From an uncultured Psychroserpens sp. (GTDB lineage: Bacteria > Bacteroidota > Bacteroidia > Flavobacteriales > Flavobacteriaceae): a stretch of 64,000 bases of DNA. The notes under the pieces are model-generated. The model did no database searches. It was not told where the DNA came from and was given only the letters and a program-made list of their open reading frames with translations. Position 1 is the first letter of the stretch; each line of letters starts with the position of its first letter. This document shows, piece after piece, positions 33,533 to 41,847 of the stretch. The DNA is taken from NCBI GenBank assembly GCA_947488655.1, contig CANKZZ010000001.1, positions 310,001 through 374,000 on the forward strand, read 5' to 3'. The position numbers and the translations under genes are program-made.

Positions 33533-34237
33533 ATGAAATTTATAAAACGCTTTTTTAAATTTATATTCAAAACCCTGTTTTGGCTTTTCGTGTTTTCTAT
33601 AGTTATCGTTATTGTTTTTAAATGGGTTCCTGTACCCATTACACCTTTAATGGTGATTAAAAACATAGAACAAAATGATACTAGTAAAAAAGGATGGGAA
33701 CATAATTGGGTGCCTATAGAAGAAATTTCTAAAAATATACAACTCGCAGTCATCTGTAGTGAGGATCAAAACTTTTTAAAACACCATGGGTTTGATGTTA
33801 AAGCTATTGAAAAGGCATACGAACACAACAAAAAAGGAAAACGTTTAAAAGGCGCTAGTTCAATTAGTCAACAAACTGCAAAAAATGTATTTCTTTGGCC
33901 ACAACGTAGTTGGTTACGCAAAGGCTTAGAAACGTACTTTACGTTTTTAATAGAACTAATTTGGAGTAAAGAACGTATTATGGAAGTTTATTTAAATAGT
34001 ATAGAAATGGGTCCTGGTATTTATGGCGTAGAGGCTGCATCACAATATTGGTTTAAAAAATCGGCAAGTAAATTAACAAAACAAGAAGCTGCTGCAATTG
34101 CATCTATTTTACCAAATCCATTGCGTTATAGAGCTAATCCTGCGACTATTTACATAGAGGGTAGAAAAACATGGATTATGAAACAAATGAACTATTTTGG
34201 ACCATTAAACTACCCAACTACAGATGACAAAGACTAA
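33533..34237 (+). CDS. mtgA: Monofunctional biosynthetic peptidoglycan transglycosylase
   Basis: The 234-residue GT51 enzyme polymerises lipid II into glycan strands. An N-terminal membrane anchor (FIFKTLFWLFVFSIVIVIVF) is followed by the GT51 motifs: SEDQNFLKHHGFD with the catalytic Glu, GASSISQQTAKNVFL, KERIMEVYLNSIEMG and YGVEAASQYWF. It lacks a transpeptidase domain, as expected for MtgA. The end overlaps the GreA-like gene by 14 bases. Confidence 0.94.
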   Translation: MKFIKRFFKFIFKTLFWLFVFSIVIVIVFKWVPVPITPLMVIKNIEQNDTSKKGWEHNWVPIEEISKNIQLAVICSEDQNFLKHHGFDVKAIEKAYEHNKKGKRLKGASSISQQTAKNVFLWPQRSWLRKGLETYFTFLIELIWSKERIMEVYLNSIEMGPGIYGVEAASQYWFKKSASKLTKQEAAAIASILPNPLRYRANPATIYIEGRKTWIMKQMNYFGPLNYPTTDDKD

Positions 34238-34685
34238 TCATATTAAACAAGATTTGTACAATCAATGTCTTTCATTTGTTGACAATCGTTTACAAACAAT
34301 ACAGAGTACGATTAAAGAAATTCAAGAATCATTAACTTCAGAAACTAAAAGTTCTGCAGGAGATAAACATGAAACTGGTCGTGCGATGTTACAATTAGAG
34401 CGCGAAAAAGCTGGTCAGCAATTAGCCGAAATTCAAAAAATTAGTCAGCTTTTAACTAAAATAGATATTTCTAAATCTTCAAACATCGTTAGTCTTGGTA
34501 ACGTTGTATATACTACACAAGCTAATTATTTTATAGCTATAAGTGCTGGAGAGTTTACCGTTAAAGATGAGAAATTTTATGCTATCTCTGCAATTACTCC
34601 AATAGCACAATTACTCATAGGTAAAAAGAGTGGAGATGTCATTAGTTTTAGAGACCAAAAATTTAAAATTATTAGTGTTATCTAA
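34224..34685 (+). CDS. GreA/GreB C-terminal-like protein
   Basis: This soluble protein of 153 residues has an N-terminal helical hairpin (about residues 1-75) followed by a compact beta domain (SLGNVVYTTQANYFIAISAGE, SPIAQLLIGK-like TPIAQLLIGKKSGD) that resembles the FKBP-like C-terminal domain of GreA. This fold binds RNA polymerase in Gre factors. Flavobacterial homologues are sometimes labelled 3-oxoacyl-ACP synthase, which the sequence does not support. The start lies within the end of mtgA, so the two are probably coupled. Confidence 0.65.
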   Translation: MTKTNHIKQDLYNQCLSFVDNRLQTIQSTIKEIQESLTSETKSSAGDKHETGRAMLQLEREKAGQQLAEIQKISQLLTKIDISKSSNIVSLGNVVYTTQANYFIAISAGEFTVKDEKFYAISAITPIAQLLIGKKSGDVISFRDQKFKIISVI

Positions 34686-34739
34686 AGACATTCTAAATCA
34701 TTTTCAGCTTATCTTTAAAAAAAGATTGATAGCTAAAAA

Positions 34740-35879
34740 TTGAAGACCAATAAACAACATTTTGATATTATCATTGTAGGAGGAGGATTAGCAGGTTTAT
34801 CTAGTGCAATTCACCTATCAAAAGCCAAATTAGATGTTTTAGTTATAGAGAAGAATAGCTATCCAAAACATAAAGTTTGCGGTGAGTACATATCTAATGA
34901 AGTTTTACCTTATTTAGAATATTTAGATGTAGATGTTTTTAAACTTGGTGCTAAAAAAATAGATAAATTTCAATTATCAACCTCCAAAGGACAGCTAATT
35001 ATGGCAAAACTACCATTGGGTGGTTTTGGTATTAGTAGATATTGCTTAGATGAGGCAATGGTAAATCAAGCGTTAGAGAGTGGTGCACATGTACTTCAAG
35101 ATACTGTTGAAGATATTCAGTTCATTAACGATTCATTTTTTGTAGAGACTAAAAATAACATCCGTTATGAGGCCAAAATAGTTATTGGTGCTTATGGTAA
35201 AAGAGCCAACCTTGATGTAAAGCTTAATCGTAAATTTATAAAGACAAAATCACCATATTTAGCAGTTAAAACCCATGTTAGAGGAAGTTTTCCTAATGAT
35301 TTGGTGGCACTTCATAACTTTGAAGGAGGTTACTGTGGTGTTTCAAAAGTAGAAAACGACAGTATAAATTTATGTTATATCACAAATTTTAAATCGTTTA
35401 AAAAATATAAGGATATTGAGGAGTTTCAAGAAAAAGTGGTATATAAAAATGACCATTTAAAGGCTATTTTTAATGAGACCACTTCTGTTTTTGAAAAGCC
35501 ATTAACTATAAGTCAAATTTCCTTTGAAGATAAAAAGCCAGTAGAAAACCATATCCTTATGTGTGGAGATACTGCTGCATTAATTCATCCGCTCTGTGGC
35601 AATGGTATGAGTATGGCAATTAGAAGTGCTCAAATAGCTTCTATTTTAATTATAGACTTTTTTAATTCTGAAATTCCACACAGAGAAACCCTCGAAAAAC
35701 AGTATCTTAGAGAATGGAATGCGACATTTAAATCGCGTTTAAGAACGGGTCATGTGGTAGCCGATTTTTTTAATCAACCTCAAATTTCCGAAGTTATGAT
35801 GCAAGCTCTAAAATGGTTTCCAGGTATTTTACCATTTATAATAAAAAGAACCCACGGAAAATTAATGACAATAAAATGA
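34740..35879 (+). CDS. FAD-dependent oxidoreductase of the geranylgeranyl-reductase type
   Basis: The 379-residue flavoprotein has the N-terminal FAD motif IIIVGGGLAGLSSAIHL, the KVCGEYIS segment and the C-terminal GDTAALIHPLCGNGMSMA signature of the GG-reductase/phenol hydroxylase group. The start is TTG at 34740. It overlaps the methyltransferase by four bases (ATGA), and the type III PKS follows. The trio oxidoreductase, methyltransferase and type III PKS recalls srsABC of Streptomyces, which makes and oxidises methylated alkylresorcinols. I infer that this enzyme oxidises the polyketide product or saturates a lipid chain. Confidence 0.78.
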   Translation: MKTNKQHFDIIIVGGGLAGLSSAIHLSKAKLDVLVIEKNSYPKHKVCGEYISNEVLPYLEYLDVDVFKLGAKKIDKFQLSTSKGQLIMAKLPLGGFGISRYCLDEAMVNQALESGAHVLQDTVEDIQFINDSFFVETKNNIRYEAKIVIGAYGKRANLDVKLNRKFIKTKSPYLAVKTHVRGSFPNDLVALHNFEGGYCGVSKVENDSINLCYITNFKSFKKYKDIEEFQEKVVYKNDHLKAIFNETTSVFEKPLTISQISFEDKKPVENHILMCGDTAALIHPLCGNGMSMAIRSAQIASILIIDFFNSEIPHRETLEKQYLREWNATFKSRLRTGHVVADFFNQPQISEVMMQALKWFPGILPFIIKRTHGKLMTIK

Positions 35880-36595
35880 GTTTGTTAGTTAGTACAAAAT
35901 ATAGAAGTGACCAAGAAGAAATCATGGATGATTTAGACTATAATGGTCCTATTCTTCATGATGCGCTAGATAAATTAGCGAAGATCAATCAATGGTTAGG
36001 TGGAAATCAAGTGACGATGCAAGGGCTCAAAAAAGCGCTAAATAATCATGATAAGAGCAAACCAATTACGATAATAGATTTAGGTTGTGGTGGAGGAGAT
36101 ATTTTAAGAGAAGTATCACGATTTGGAAAACAGAATGGGTATCAATTTAAATTGGTTGGTATTGATGCAAATCAACACACTGTTAATTATGCACAGTCGT
36201 TATCAAAAGATTATGAGAATGTTGAATTTAAAGCGATAGATATTTTTTCTTCGGAATTTAACAAACTAGATTATGATTTGGTTTTAACCACATTATTTCT
36301 ACATCATTTTAAAGAAGATGCCTTAGTCACGTTTTTAAAGCCTGTTTTAAAAAAAGCTAAATTAGGAATCGTGGTTAACGATTTACACAGACATAAATTA
36401 GCTTATTATTTATTTAAGCTGTTATGTACCACCATTAAAAATAAAACCATTGTAGAAGATGGATTAACGTCTGTTTTAAGAGGTTTTAAACGAGAAGAAT
36501 TAGAACATATATCACGACAATTAAATGCAAATTATCAATTACGTTGGAAATGGGCTTTCCGTTTTCAATGGATACTAAAAGATTCTAAATTTTGA
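35876..36595 (+). CDS. SAM-dependent methyltransferase of the PKS cluster
   Basis: The class I methyltransferase has about 239 residues with motif I IIDLGCGGGDILREV and motif II-like LVGIDANQ, followed by DLVLTTLFLHHF. The ATG at 35876 overlaps the oxidoreductase stop as ATGA; a longer frame from 35813 would overlap it by 66 bases and is not needed. By position it should methylate the type III polyketide product (compare SrsB or BpsB). Its own substrate is inferred. A 139-base gap with a hairpin separates it from the PKS. Confidence 0.8.
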   Translation: MSLLVSTKYRSDQEEIMDDLDYNGPILHDALDKLAKINQWLGGNQVTMQGLKKALNNHDKSKPITIIDLGCGGGDILREVSRFGKQNGYQFKLVGIDANQHTVNYAQSLSKDYENVEFKAIDIFSSEFNKLDYDLVLTTLFLHHFKEDALVTFLKPVLKKAKLGIVVNDLHRHKLAYYLFKLLCTTIKNKTIVEDGLTSVLRGFKREELEHISRQLNANYQLRWKWAFRFQWILKDSKF

Positions 36596-36716
36596 AATTA
36601 AAGTTTAAAATCAACATTTAAATTTTTAGGAAAATAATTCGTTAATAAGAGCAATTAGAATTTTGTGAGAATTTGTGTCATTCGTGGCAAAATATATTGA
36701 TTAATAATTAAAAAGA

Positions 36717-36734
36717 TTCCCACGTTCGTGGGAA
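36717..36734. repeat. Hairpin just upstream of type III PKS
   Basis: TTCCCAC-GTTC-GTGGGAA forms a seven-pair stem with a four-base loop and ends six bases before the PKS ATG. A related hairpin in the same position precedes the ACP gene at 40497-40514. The preceding text (TTTGTGTCATTCGTGGCAAA-like) resembles a common flavobacterial intergenic repeat. Confidence 0.5.
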
Positions 36735-36740
36735 GTGAGC

Positions 36741-37793
36741 ATGAGCGTAAAAATAACAGCAGTAGCAAAACAATTACCAAAATATACTAGAGAGACTAAG
36801 GATATTATTCCGTTTTTGAATATTTGGTTAGACGGTCAAGAAGATCGTTTTAAACGAAAAGTTATTAAGCTTTTTGAAAATGCAGGAGTAGATAGGCGCT
36901 ATTCTATTATGGATGCTGAGGAGGTATTTACAAAAACCTCTTTTGAAGAGAAAAATGACATTTATGCGCGCGAAATTCCCAAATTAGCAAAGCAATCTTT
37001 GGTGAAAGCGTTGGATAAAGCCAATTTAAAGCCAACAGATATTGATTATATCATCACAGTAAGTTGTACTGGTATTATGATTCCGTCTGTAGATGCCTAT
37101 TTGATTAATAATCTTAAAATGAAACAAGATATCGTAAGACTTCCTGTGACCGAAATGGGTTGTGCAGCAGGAGTTTCGGGTATTATTTATGCTAAGAATT
37201 TTTTAAAAGCAAATCCAAATAAACGTGCTGCAGTCATTGCTGTAGAATCTCCAACTGCAACATTTCAATTAGAGGATTACTCCATGGTTAATATTGTAAG
37301 TGCTGCTATTTTTGGTGATGGTGCCTCTAGCGTTATATTATCGTCTTATGAGAATGAAGACGGTCCAAAAATTATAGATGAAGCCATGTATCATTTTTAT
37401 GATGCAGAAACGATGATGGGATTTAAATTGGTAAACACTGGGTTACAAATGATATTGGATAAAGCAGTTCCAGAAACTATTTCAGAACATTTCCCAATGA
37501 TTGTGCACCCTTTTTTAGAACGAAATGGAATTAAAATAGAGGATATTGACCATTTAATTTTTCATCCTGGCGGAAAGAAAATAGTGCAAACCGTTGAAGA
37601 TTTATTTGGATCTCTTGGTAAAAATATTGATGACACTAAAGATGTTTTAAAACTATACGGAAACATGAGTAGCGCAACTGTACTATATGTTTTAGAACGC
37701 TTCATGGACAAAAAATTACCTAAAGGAGATCGAGGTTTAATGCTCAGTTTTGGTCCAGGATTTTCGGCACAACGTATATTATTAGAATGGTAG
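36741..37793 (+). CDS. Type III polyketide synthase
   Basis: The enzyme has about 350 residues of the chalcone/stilbene synthase family and shows the Cys-His-Asn triad: C141 in EMGCAAG, H275 in FHPGGKK and N308 in YGNMSSAT, with the terminal GFGPG loop as SFGPGFS. Such enzymes condense malonyl-CoA onto a starter acyl group to give pyrones, resorcinols or phloroglucinol. The ATG at 36741 is used; a GTG at 36735 lies in the hairpin. A flavobacterial type III PKS from Zobellia makes phloroglucinol. Here a neighbouring ACP, ketosynthase, dehydratase and enoyl reductase suggest an acyl starter made in place. Confidence 0.92.
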   Translation: MSVKITAVAKQLPKYTRETKDIIPFLNIWLDGQEDRFKRKVIKLFENAGVDRRYSIMDAEEVFTKTSFEEKNDIYAREIPKLAKQSLVKALDKANLKPTDIDYIITVSCTGIMIPSVDAYLINNLKMKQDIVRLPVTEMGCAAGVSGIIYAKNFLKANPNKRAAVIAVESPTATFQLEDYSMVNIVSAAIFGDGASSVILSSYENEDGPKIIDEAMYHFYDAETMMGFKLVNTGLQMILDKAVPETISEHFPMIVHPFLERNGIKIEDIDHLIFHPGGKKIVQTVEDLFGSLGKNIDDTKDVLKLYGNMSSATVLYVLERFMDKKLPKGDRGLMLSFGPGFSAQRILLEW

Positions 37794-37798
37794 CTTTA

Positions 37799-37882
37799 TG
37801 TCATTCAGAGCAAAGCGAAGAATCTCATTGGTAGAGTAAAGTCAAAATGTAATAGCTATGTCAAACTGAGCGCAGTCGAAGT
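37799..37882 (+). repeat. Pair of TGTCAnnC-GAGC-GAAG intergenic repeats
   Basis: Two related segments, TGTCATTCAGAGCAAAGCG and TGTCAAACTGAGCGCAGTCG, lie 60 bases apart in direct orientation. A third relative is at 40443-40467. This motif is a common intergenic repeat in Bacteroidota; no function is known to me. Confidence 0.5.
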
Positions 37883-37915
37883 ATGAAGCAAAGAATTTTT
37901 TAAGTAGTGATAAAT

Positions 37916-38710
37916 ATGAAAGACTTCAAAAATAAAAACTATTGGGCATTAGTTTTAGGTGGCTCCAGCGGATTAGGTTTAGCTACAGCAAAAAAGCTAG
38001 CCAAACACGGTATGAATATTTGTATCATTCACAGAAACTCAAGAACGCAAGAGGATGCTATTAATGCAGAATTTGATAGTATAAAAGCGGAAGGCATTCT
38101 ATTTAAATCGTACAATCTGGATGCTTTTAAACCTGAAAAACGAGCACACGTCATTTTAGAATTAAAAACATTATTTTCTTCGGAAGGTAAAATAAGAACG
38201 CTAGTCCATAGTGTAGCCAAAGGGAATTTGAAACCGATGATTTCCGAAGAAAAAGCAACACTAAAAAACGACGATTTTAATATCACAATCAATGCGATGG
38301 CTATTAGCTTGTATGATTGGACTCAAGCAATATTTGAAGCGCAGCTATTTGCAGAAGATGCTCGAATTATCAGTTTTACAAGTGAAGGAAACACGAAAGC
38401 TTGGCAAAATTATGCAGCAGTCTCTGCTGCTAAAGTAACTTTAGAAGCCATTTCTAGAAACATAGCGTTAGAGTTTGCACCTTTTGGTATTAGAGCCAAT
38501 TGCATCCAAGCTGGCGTAACAGATACAGCATCTTTAAGAATGATTCCGGGAAGTGAGCAAATAAAAGCACATAGCTTAAAACGTAATCCGTTTAAAAAAT
38601 TAACGCAGCCTGAAGATGTTGCCAATGCAGTATATCTATTATCTAAAGATGAAGCGCGTTGGATAAACGGTTGTGTAATACCTGTAGATGGAGGCGAACA
38701 TATTAGTTAA
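37916..38710 (+). CDS. FabL-like enoyl-ACP reductase (SDR)
   Basis: The short-chain dehydrogenase has about 264 residues with a cofactor loop GGSSGLGLATA and an active site NYAAVSAAK, where Tyr and Lys are six residues apart (Y-x6-K) rather than three. The Y-x6-K spacing is that of enoyl-ACP reductases FabI and FabL, and the surrounding sequence resembles FabL. It should reduce the trans-2-enoyl chain bound to the cluster ACP. The ATG at 37916 is preferred to the GTG at 37907. The gene is followed after three bases by a dehydratase, so the two act in sequence. Confidence 0.75.
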   Translation: MKDFKNKNYWALVLGGSSGLGLATAKKLAKHGMNICIIHRNSRTQEDAINAEFDSIKAEGILFKSYNLDAFKPEKRAHVILELKTLFSSEGKIRTLVHSVAKGNLKPMISEEKATLKNDDFNITINAMAISLYDWTQAIFEAQLFAEDARIISFTSEGNTKAWQNYAAVSAAKVTLEAISRNIALEFAPFGIRANCIQAGVTDTASLRMIPGSEQIKAHSLKRNPFKKLTQPEDVANAVYLLSKDEARWINGCVIPVDGGEHIS

Positions 38711-38713
38711 CAA

Positions 38714-39151
38714 ATGACATCAAATCAAATCATATCGCTATTACCTTATCAAGATCCATTTCTGTTTGTTGATAAACTCACTACGATTTCTTCGGAAGGC
38801 GTTACGGGAAACTACACCTTTAAAAAAGACGCCTATTTTTATGAAGGTCACTTTAAAAACAACCCAATTACACCAGGTGTTATTTTAACAGAGTGTATGG
38901 CACAAATAGGACTCGTATGTTTAGGAATTTTCATGCTGAAAGATGAATTTTTAGAAGGGAATCCACAAATTGCACTAACCTCAAGTCAAGTAGATTTCTT
39001 TTTACCTGTTTTTCCAGGTGAGAAAGTAACTGTGGTTTCAGAGAAAGAGGTGTTTCGTTTTAATAAACTAAAATGTAACGTGAAGTTATATAATGAAAAG
39101 AATGAACTGGTATGTCGCGGAAAAATTTCTGGAATGATAGCAGCGAATTAA
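38714..39151 (+). CDS. 3-hydroxyacyl-ACP dehydratase (FabZ-like hotdog)
   Basis: The 145-residue protein has the hotdog-fold catalytic segment FYEGHFKNNPITPGVILTECMAQ, with His and Glu in the FabZ positions, after an N-terminal LLPYQDPFLFVDK typical of FabZ. It should dehydrate 3-hydroxyacyl-ACP to the enoyl form used by the reductase encoded just upstream. The ketosynthase begins seven bases later. The size is that of a FabZ subunit, which usually forms hexamers. Confidence 0.85.
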   Translation: MTSNQIISLLPYQDPFLFVDKLTTISSEGVTGNYTFKKDAYFYEGHFKNNPITPGVILTECMAQIGLVCLGIFMLKDEFLEGNPQIALTSSQVDFFLPVFPGEKVTVVSEKEVFRFNKLKCNVKLYNEKNELVCRGKISGMIAAN

Positions 39152-39158
39152 ATAGAAC

Positions 39159-40427
39159 ATGAAAAATAGAGTAGTAATTACAGGTTTAGGAGTAGTCGCA
39201 CCAAATGGTGTTGGACTCCATGCGTTTTCAAAAGCCATTAAAAATGGTCAATCTGGGATTACGTTTCATCAACAATTAGCCGACTTAAATTTTTCTTGCC
39301 AAATTGGTGGAGTTCCGCAAATTTCCGAAGAAAAAAAGCTGGATTATTTAACACCTTTGCAATTAAGAGGATTTAACAGCTCAGGGATTTTATATGGCTG
39401 TATGGCTGGAATTGATGCTTGGAAAGATGCTGGATTTACCGTAGACGACAATAGCGAATTAGATTTTGATAGCGGAACCATTTTTGGTACTGGGACTTCT
39501 GGTGTAGAGAAATTTAGAGAAGCGATTTACAAACTTGATGATAAGCAAGTAAAACGTTTAGGAAGCACTGTTGTTGTTCAAACGATGGCCAGTGGCATTA
39601 GTGCGTTTCTTGGTGGGATTCTAGGCTTAGGAAATCAAGTCACCACAAATTCTTCTGCTTGCACCACAGGAACCGAAGCCATTTTAATGGGATTTGATCG
39701 TATTAAAAATGGACAAGCAAAACGCATGCTCGTTGGCAGTTGTAGTGATGATGGACCTTACATTTGGGGAGGATTTGATGCCATGCGAGTCATGACTTAC
39801 AAACATAATGAGAGTCCAGAAAAAGGCTCAAGACCAATGAGTGCAAGTGCTTCTGGATTTGTACCTGGAGCTGGAGCAGGTGCGTTGGTTTTAGAATCTC
39901 TAGAAAGTGCATTAGATAGAAATGCAACAATATATGCTGAGGTTTTAGGCGGAAATATCAACTCAGGAGGTCAACGTGATGGCGGAACAATGACTGCGCC
40001 AAATGCAGACGCTGTGCAACGCTGTATCAAAGACGCACTAAAAAATGCGAATATTTCTGCGGAAGAGATTGATACCATTAACGGACATTTAACCGCTACC
40101 TCAAAAGATAGTTTAGAGATTGAAAATTGGACCAAAGCATTGAATCGAAAAGGTGAAGATTTCCCATATATTAATTCCTTAAAATCTATGGTAGGTCATT
40201 GTTTAGCAGCTGCAGGCAGTATAGAATCTGTAGCAACAGTTTTGCAATTAAAGGAGCAATTTGTGTTTCCAAATATTAATTGTGAGGATGTGCATCCTGA
40301 AATTATAGAGCTAATTTCTGAAGAAAAAATAATAACTCAAGCATTAAAAACAAACCTAAATATTGCTGCTAAGGCTAGTTTTGGGTTTGGTGATGTAAAC
40401 GGTTGTGTTATCTTTAAGAGGTATTAA
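39159..40427 (+). CDS. FabF-type beta-ketoacyl-ACP synthase
   Basis: The 422-residue condensing enzyme has nucleophile Cys C168 in NSSACTTGTE and His residues in INGHLTATSKDS and KSMVGHCLAAAGS. The first His box departs from the common HGTST form, which is seen in secondary-metabolism ketosynthases. It should extend the acyl-ACP in the cluster. It follows the dehydratase and precedes the ACP. No ketoreductase is encoded beside it, so a general FabG would be needed. Confidence 0.88.
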   Translation: MKNRVVITGLGVVAPNGVGLHAFSKAIKNGQSGITFHQQLADLNFSCQIGGVPQISEEKKLDYLTPLQLRGFNSSGILYGCMAGIDAWKDAGFTVDDNSELDFDSGTIFGTGTSGVEKFREAIYKLDDKQVKRLGSTVVVQTMASGISAFLGGILGLGNQVTTNSSACTTGTEAILMGFDRIKNGQAKRMLVGSCSDDGPYIWGGFDAMRVMTYKHNESPEKGSRPMSASASGFVPGAGAGALVLESLESALDRNATIYAEVLGGNINSGGQRDGGTMTAPNADAVQRCIKDALKNANISAEEIDTINGHLTATSKDSLEIENWTKALNRKGEDFPYINSLKSMVGHCLAAAGSIESVATVLQLKEQFVFPNINCEDVHPEIIELISEEKIITQALKTNLNIAAKASFGFGDVNGCVIFKRY

Positions 40428-40442
40428 TATTTAAATAAAGAA

Positions 40443-40514
40443 TGTCTGTTCGAGCGGAGTCGAAATGCCAAAAAAAGAAATGTATAATTAATAAGATTCC
40501 TATTTTCATGGGAA
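40443..40514. repeat. Intergenic repeat plus hairpin before ACP gene
   Basis: TGTCTGTTCGAGCGGAGTCG (from 40443) is a third relative of the repeat at 37799-37882. TTCCTATTTTCATGGGAA (40497-40514) is an 18-base hairpin of the same size and placement as that at 36717-36734, and it ends six bases before the ACP ATG. Confidence 0.45.
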
Positions 40515-40520
40515 ATAAAT

Positions 40521-40775
40521 ATGACTAAAGACCAATTAATTGCGAAGTTAAAAACGATTGTTCAACCTTATATTCAGGATGAAGAAGCGTTTAATAAGTT
40601 ATCTGAAGAGACAGATTTCATCAACGATTTAAAAATAAATTCGGCTAATTTAGTAGATGTGATTTTAGATGTTGAGGATGAATTTGATATTAGAATCGAA
40701 AACGATGACATGGAGAAAATGACCTCTGTAAAAGCTGCCATGGATATCGTAAACGAAAAATTGGCTGCAAAATGA
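40521..40775 (+). CDS. Acyl carrier protein of the PKS cluster
   Basis: The acidic 84-residue protein is of the phosphopantetheine-binding family. The attachment Ser lies in DLKINSANLVDVI (the DSL box as NSA), followed by the acidic helix EDEFDIRIEND. It carries the growing chain for the ketosynthase, dehydratase and enoyl reductase. Its stop overlaps the start of the phosphopantetheinyl transferase gene (ATGA), so the carrier and its activating enzyme are made together. Confidence 0.9.
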   Translation: MTKDQLIAKLKTIVQPYIQDEEAFNKLSEETDFINDLKINSANLVDVILDVEDEFDIRIENDDMEKMTSVKAAMDIVNEKLAAK

Positions 40776-41341
40776 TAGGCAATGATATTGTCGATTTAAA
40801 ATACAGCGCTGTAAATTGGAAAAGGCCACGTTTTTTAGCTAAAGTCTTCACTAAAGAAGAACAAACACTTATTTTTTCTTCGGAAAATAAACATCAAACA
40901 GTTTGGTTACTTTGGAGTATGAAAGAGGCTGCTTATAAAATTCATGTGCAGCAATTTGGAGAGCGTTTTTTTAATCCTAAACGATTGGTGTGTGAGCTAA
41001 TTTCCGAAGATAGAGGTTTGGTTAGAATAGATGATAACAGTTATTTTACAACATCAACAGTTACTGAAGATTATATACATACGATTGCAACATTGAGCGC
41101 GTCTAACACAAATATGAGCTCTATTTTTAAATCTGAAATATCATCACATCACATTCAAAGTAATGTATTAAAAACAGCATTACTCACATCTATTTCTACA
41201 ACGAAACAATTACCATTTCAAGATCTAAAGATTAAAAAAACTAGCATTGGTGTTCCAGAATTATTTTGTGATGATTCTAAACTACCTCTTTCTTTTTCGT
41301 TGACCCATTGCGGACGCTTTTCTGGGTTTGTTTATCAGTAA
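40772..41341 (+). CDS. 4'-phosphopantetheinyl transferase
   Basis: The 189-residue enzyme transfers phosphopantetheine from CoA to the carrier protein Ser. The two metal and CoA signatures are present: GNDIVDL at residues 3-9 and WSMKEAAYK at about 50-58. The C-terminal SLTHCGRFSGFVY resembles the Sfp-type ending. It is the last gene of the cluster and overlaps the ACP by four bases, and it is very probably dedicated to that ACP. Confidence 0.88.
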   Translation: MIGNDIVDLKYSAVNWKRPRFLAKVFTKEEQTLIFSSENKHQTVWLLWSMKEAAYKIHVQQFGERFFNPKRLVCELISEDRGLVRIDDNSYFTTSTVTEDYIHTIATLSASNTNMSSIFKSEISSHHIQSNVLKTALLTSISTTKQLPFQDLKIKKTSIGVPELFCDDSKLPLSFSLTHCGRFSGFVYQ

Positions 41342-41479
41342 AACAAAAAAGCAGACAAACCGAAGTTAGCCCACCTTTTCCTCTCTAAAATAAATTTTTT
41401 GGCTCCACCAAAATCCCTCATATTGATGGAGCATGACTACTAAATCATTGCTTAAAGTAGTCGTAAAAGAACTTAAAAT

Positions 41480-41794
41480 TTATTGAGTTTCGTATATTTT
41501 GTCTCTCCTGTCTATTTCGCCTAAGGGGCTTCCTTTGAAAGTTAAAATATTTACAAACCCATTTTTTTTGGTAATTAAAGAGTCTTTCTCTTTAACAGCT
41601 CCAATGTCTTTGTTACCATAATTTCCAGTAAGTTTATTTGTTGCTGGATCAACGTCTCCCCAAAGTTTGTCTGGTTTACCGTTGTCTATGGGTTCAACAA
41701 AATAGGTGATACCTGTAATTTTTGAGCTTACAATAAATCGTCCTGTTTTGTCTGTTGCTGTGAGAAATCGTTTCATTAATTCTTGACGTTGCAT
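41480..41794 (-). CDS. Conserved hypothetical protein
   Basis: This soluble protein of 104 residues has a predicted beta-rich core (TDKTGRFIVSSKITGITYFVEPI) and a C-terminal segment ending DRRDKIYETQ. I see no motif and do not know a function. The phosphoesterase gene lies upstream on the same strand, 53 bases away across a palindrome. A second Met is seven codons in. Confidence 0.55.
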   Translation of the reverse strand: MQRQELMKRFLTATDKTGRFIVSSKITGITYFVEPIDNGKPDKLWGDVDPATNKLTGNYGNKDIGAVKEKDSLITKKNGFVNILTFKGSPLGEIDRRDKIYETQ

Positions 41795-41811
41795 AACTTC
41801 TCATTTATTTA

Positions 41812-41838
41812 CCTACAAGGTTTTTGAAATCTTGTAGG
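41812..41838. repeat. Dispersed palindrome (copy 2)
   Basis: CCTACAAG and CTTGTAGG enclose GTTTTTGAAAT, giving a 27-base near-palindrome between two minus-strand genes. It matches the copies at 33449-33475 and 44405-44437. Confidence 0.6.
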
Positions 41839-41847
41839 AGATTAATA

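Noticed and set aside
34224-34685. 3-oxoacyl-ACP synthase
   Set aside because: This label is used for homologues, but the protein is 153 residues long, lacks a catalytic Cys and looks like a GreA C-terminal domain.
36741-37793. FabH paralogue for fatty acid synthesis
   Set aside because: The EMGCAAG site, length and cluster context fit a type III PKS; the true FabH is at 29147.
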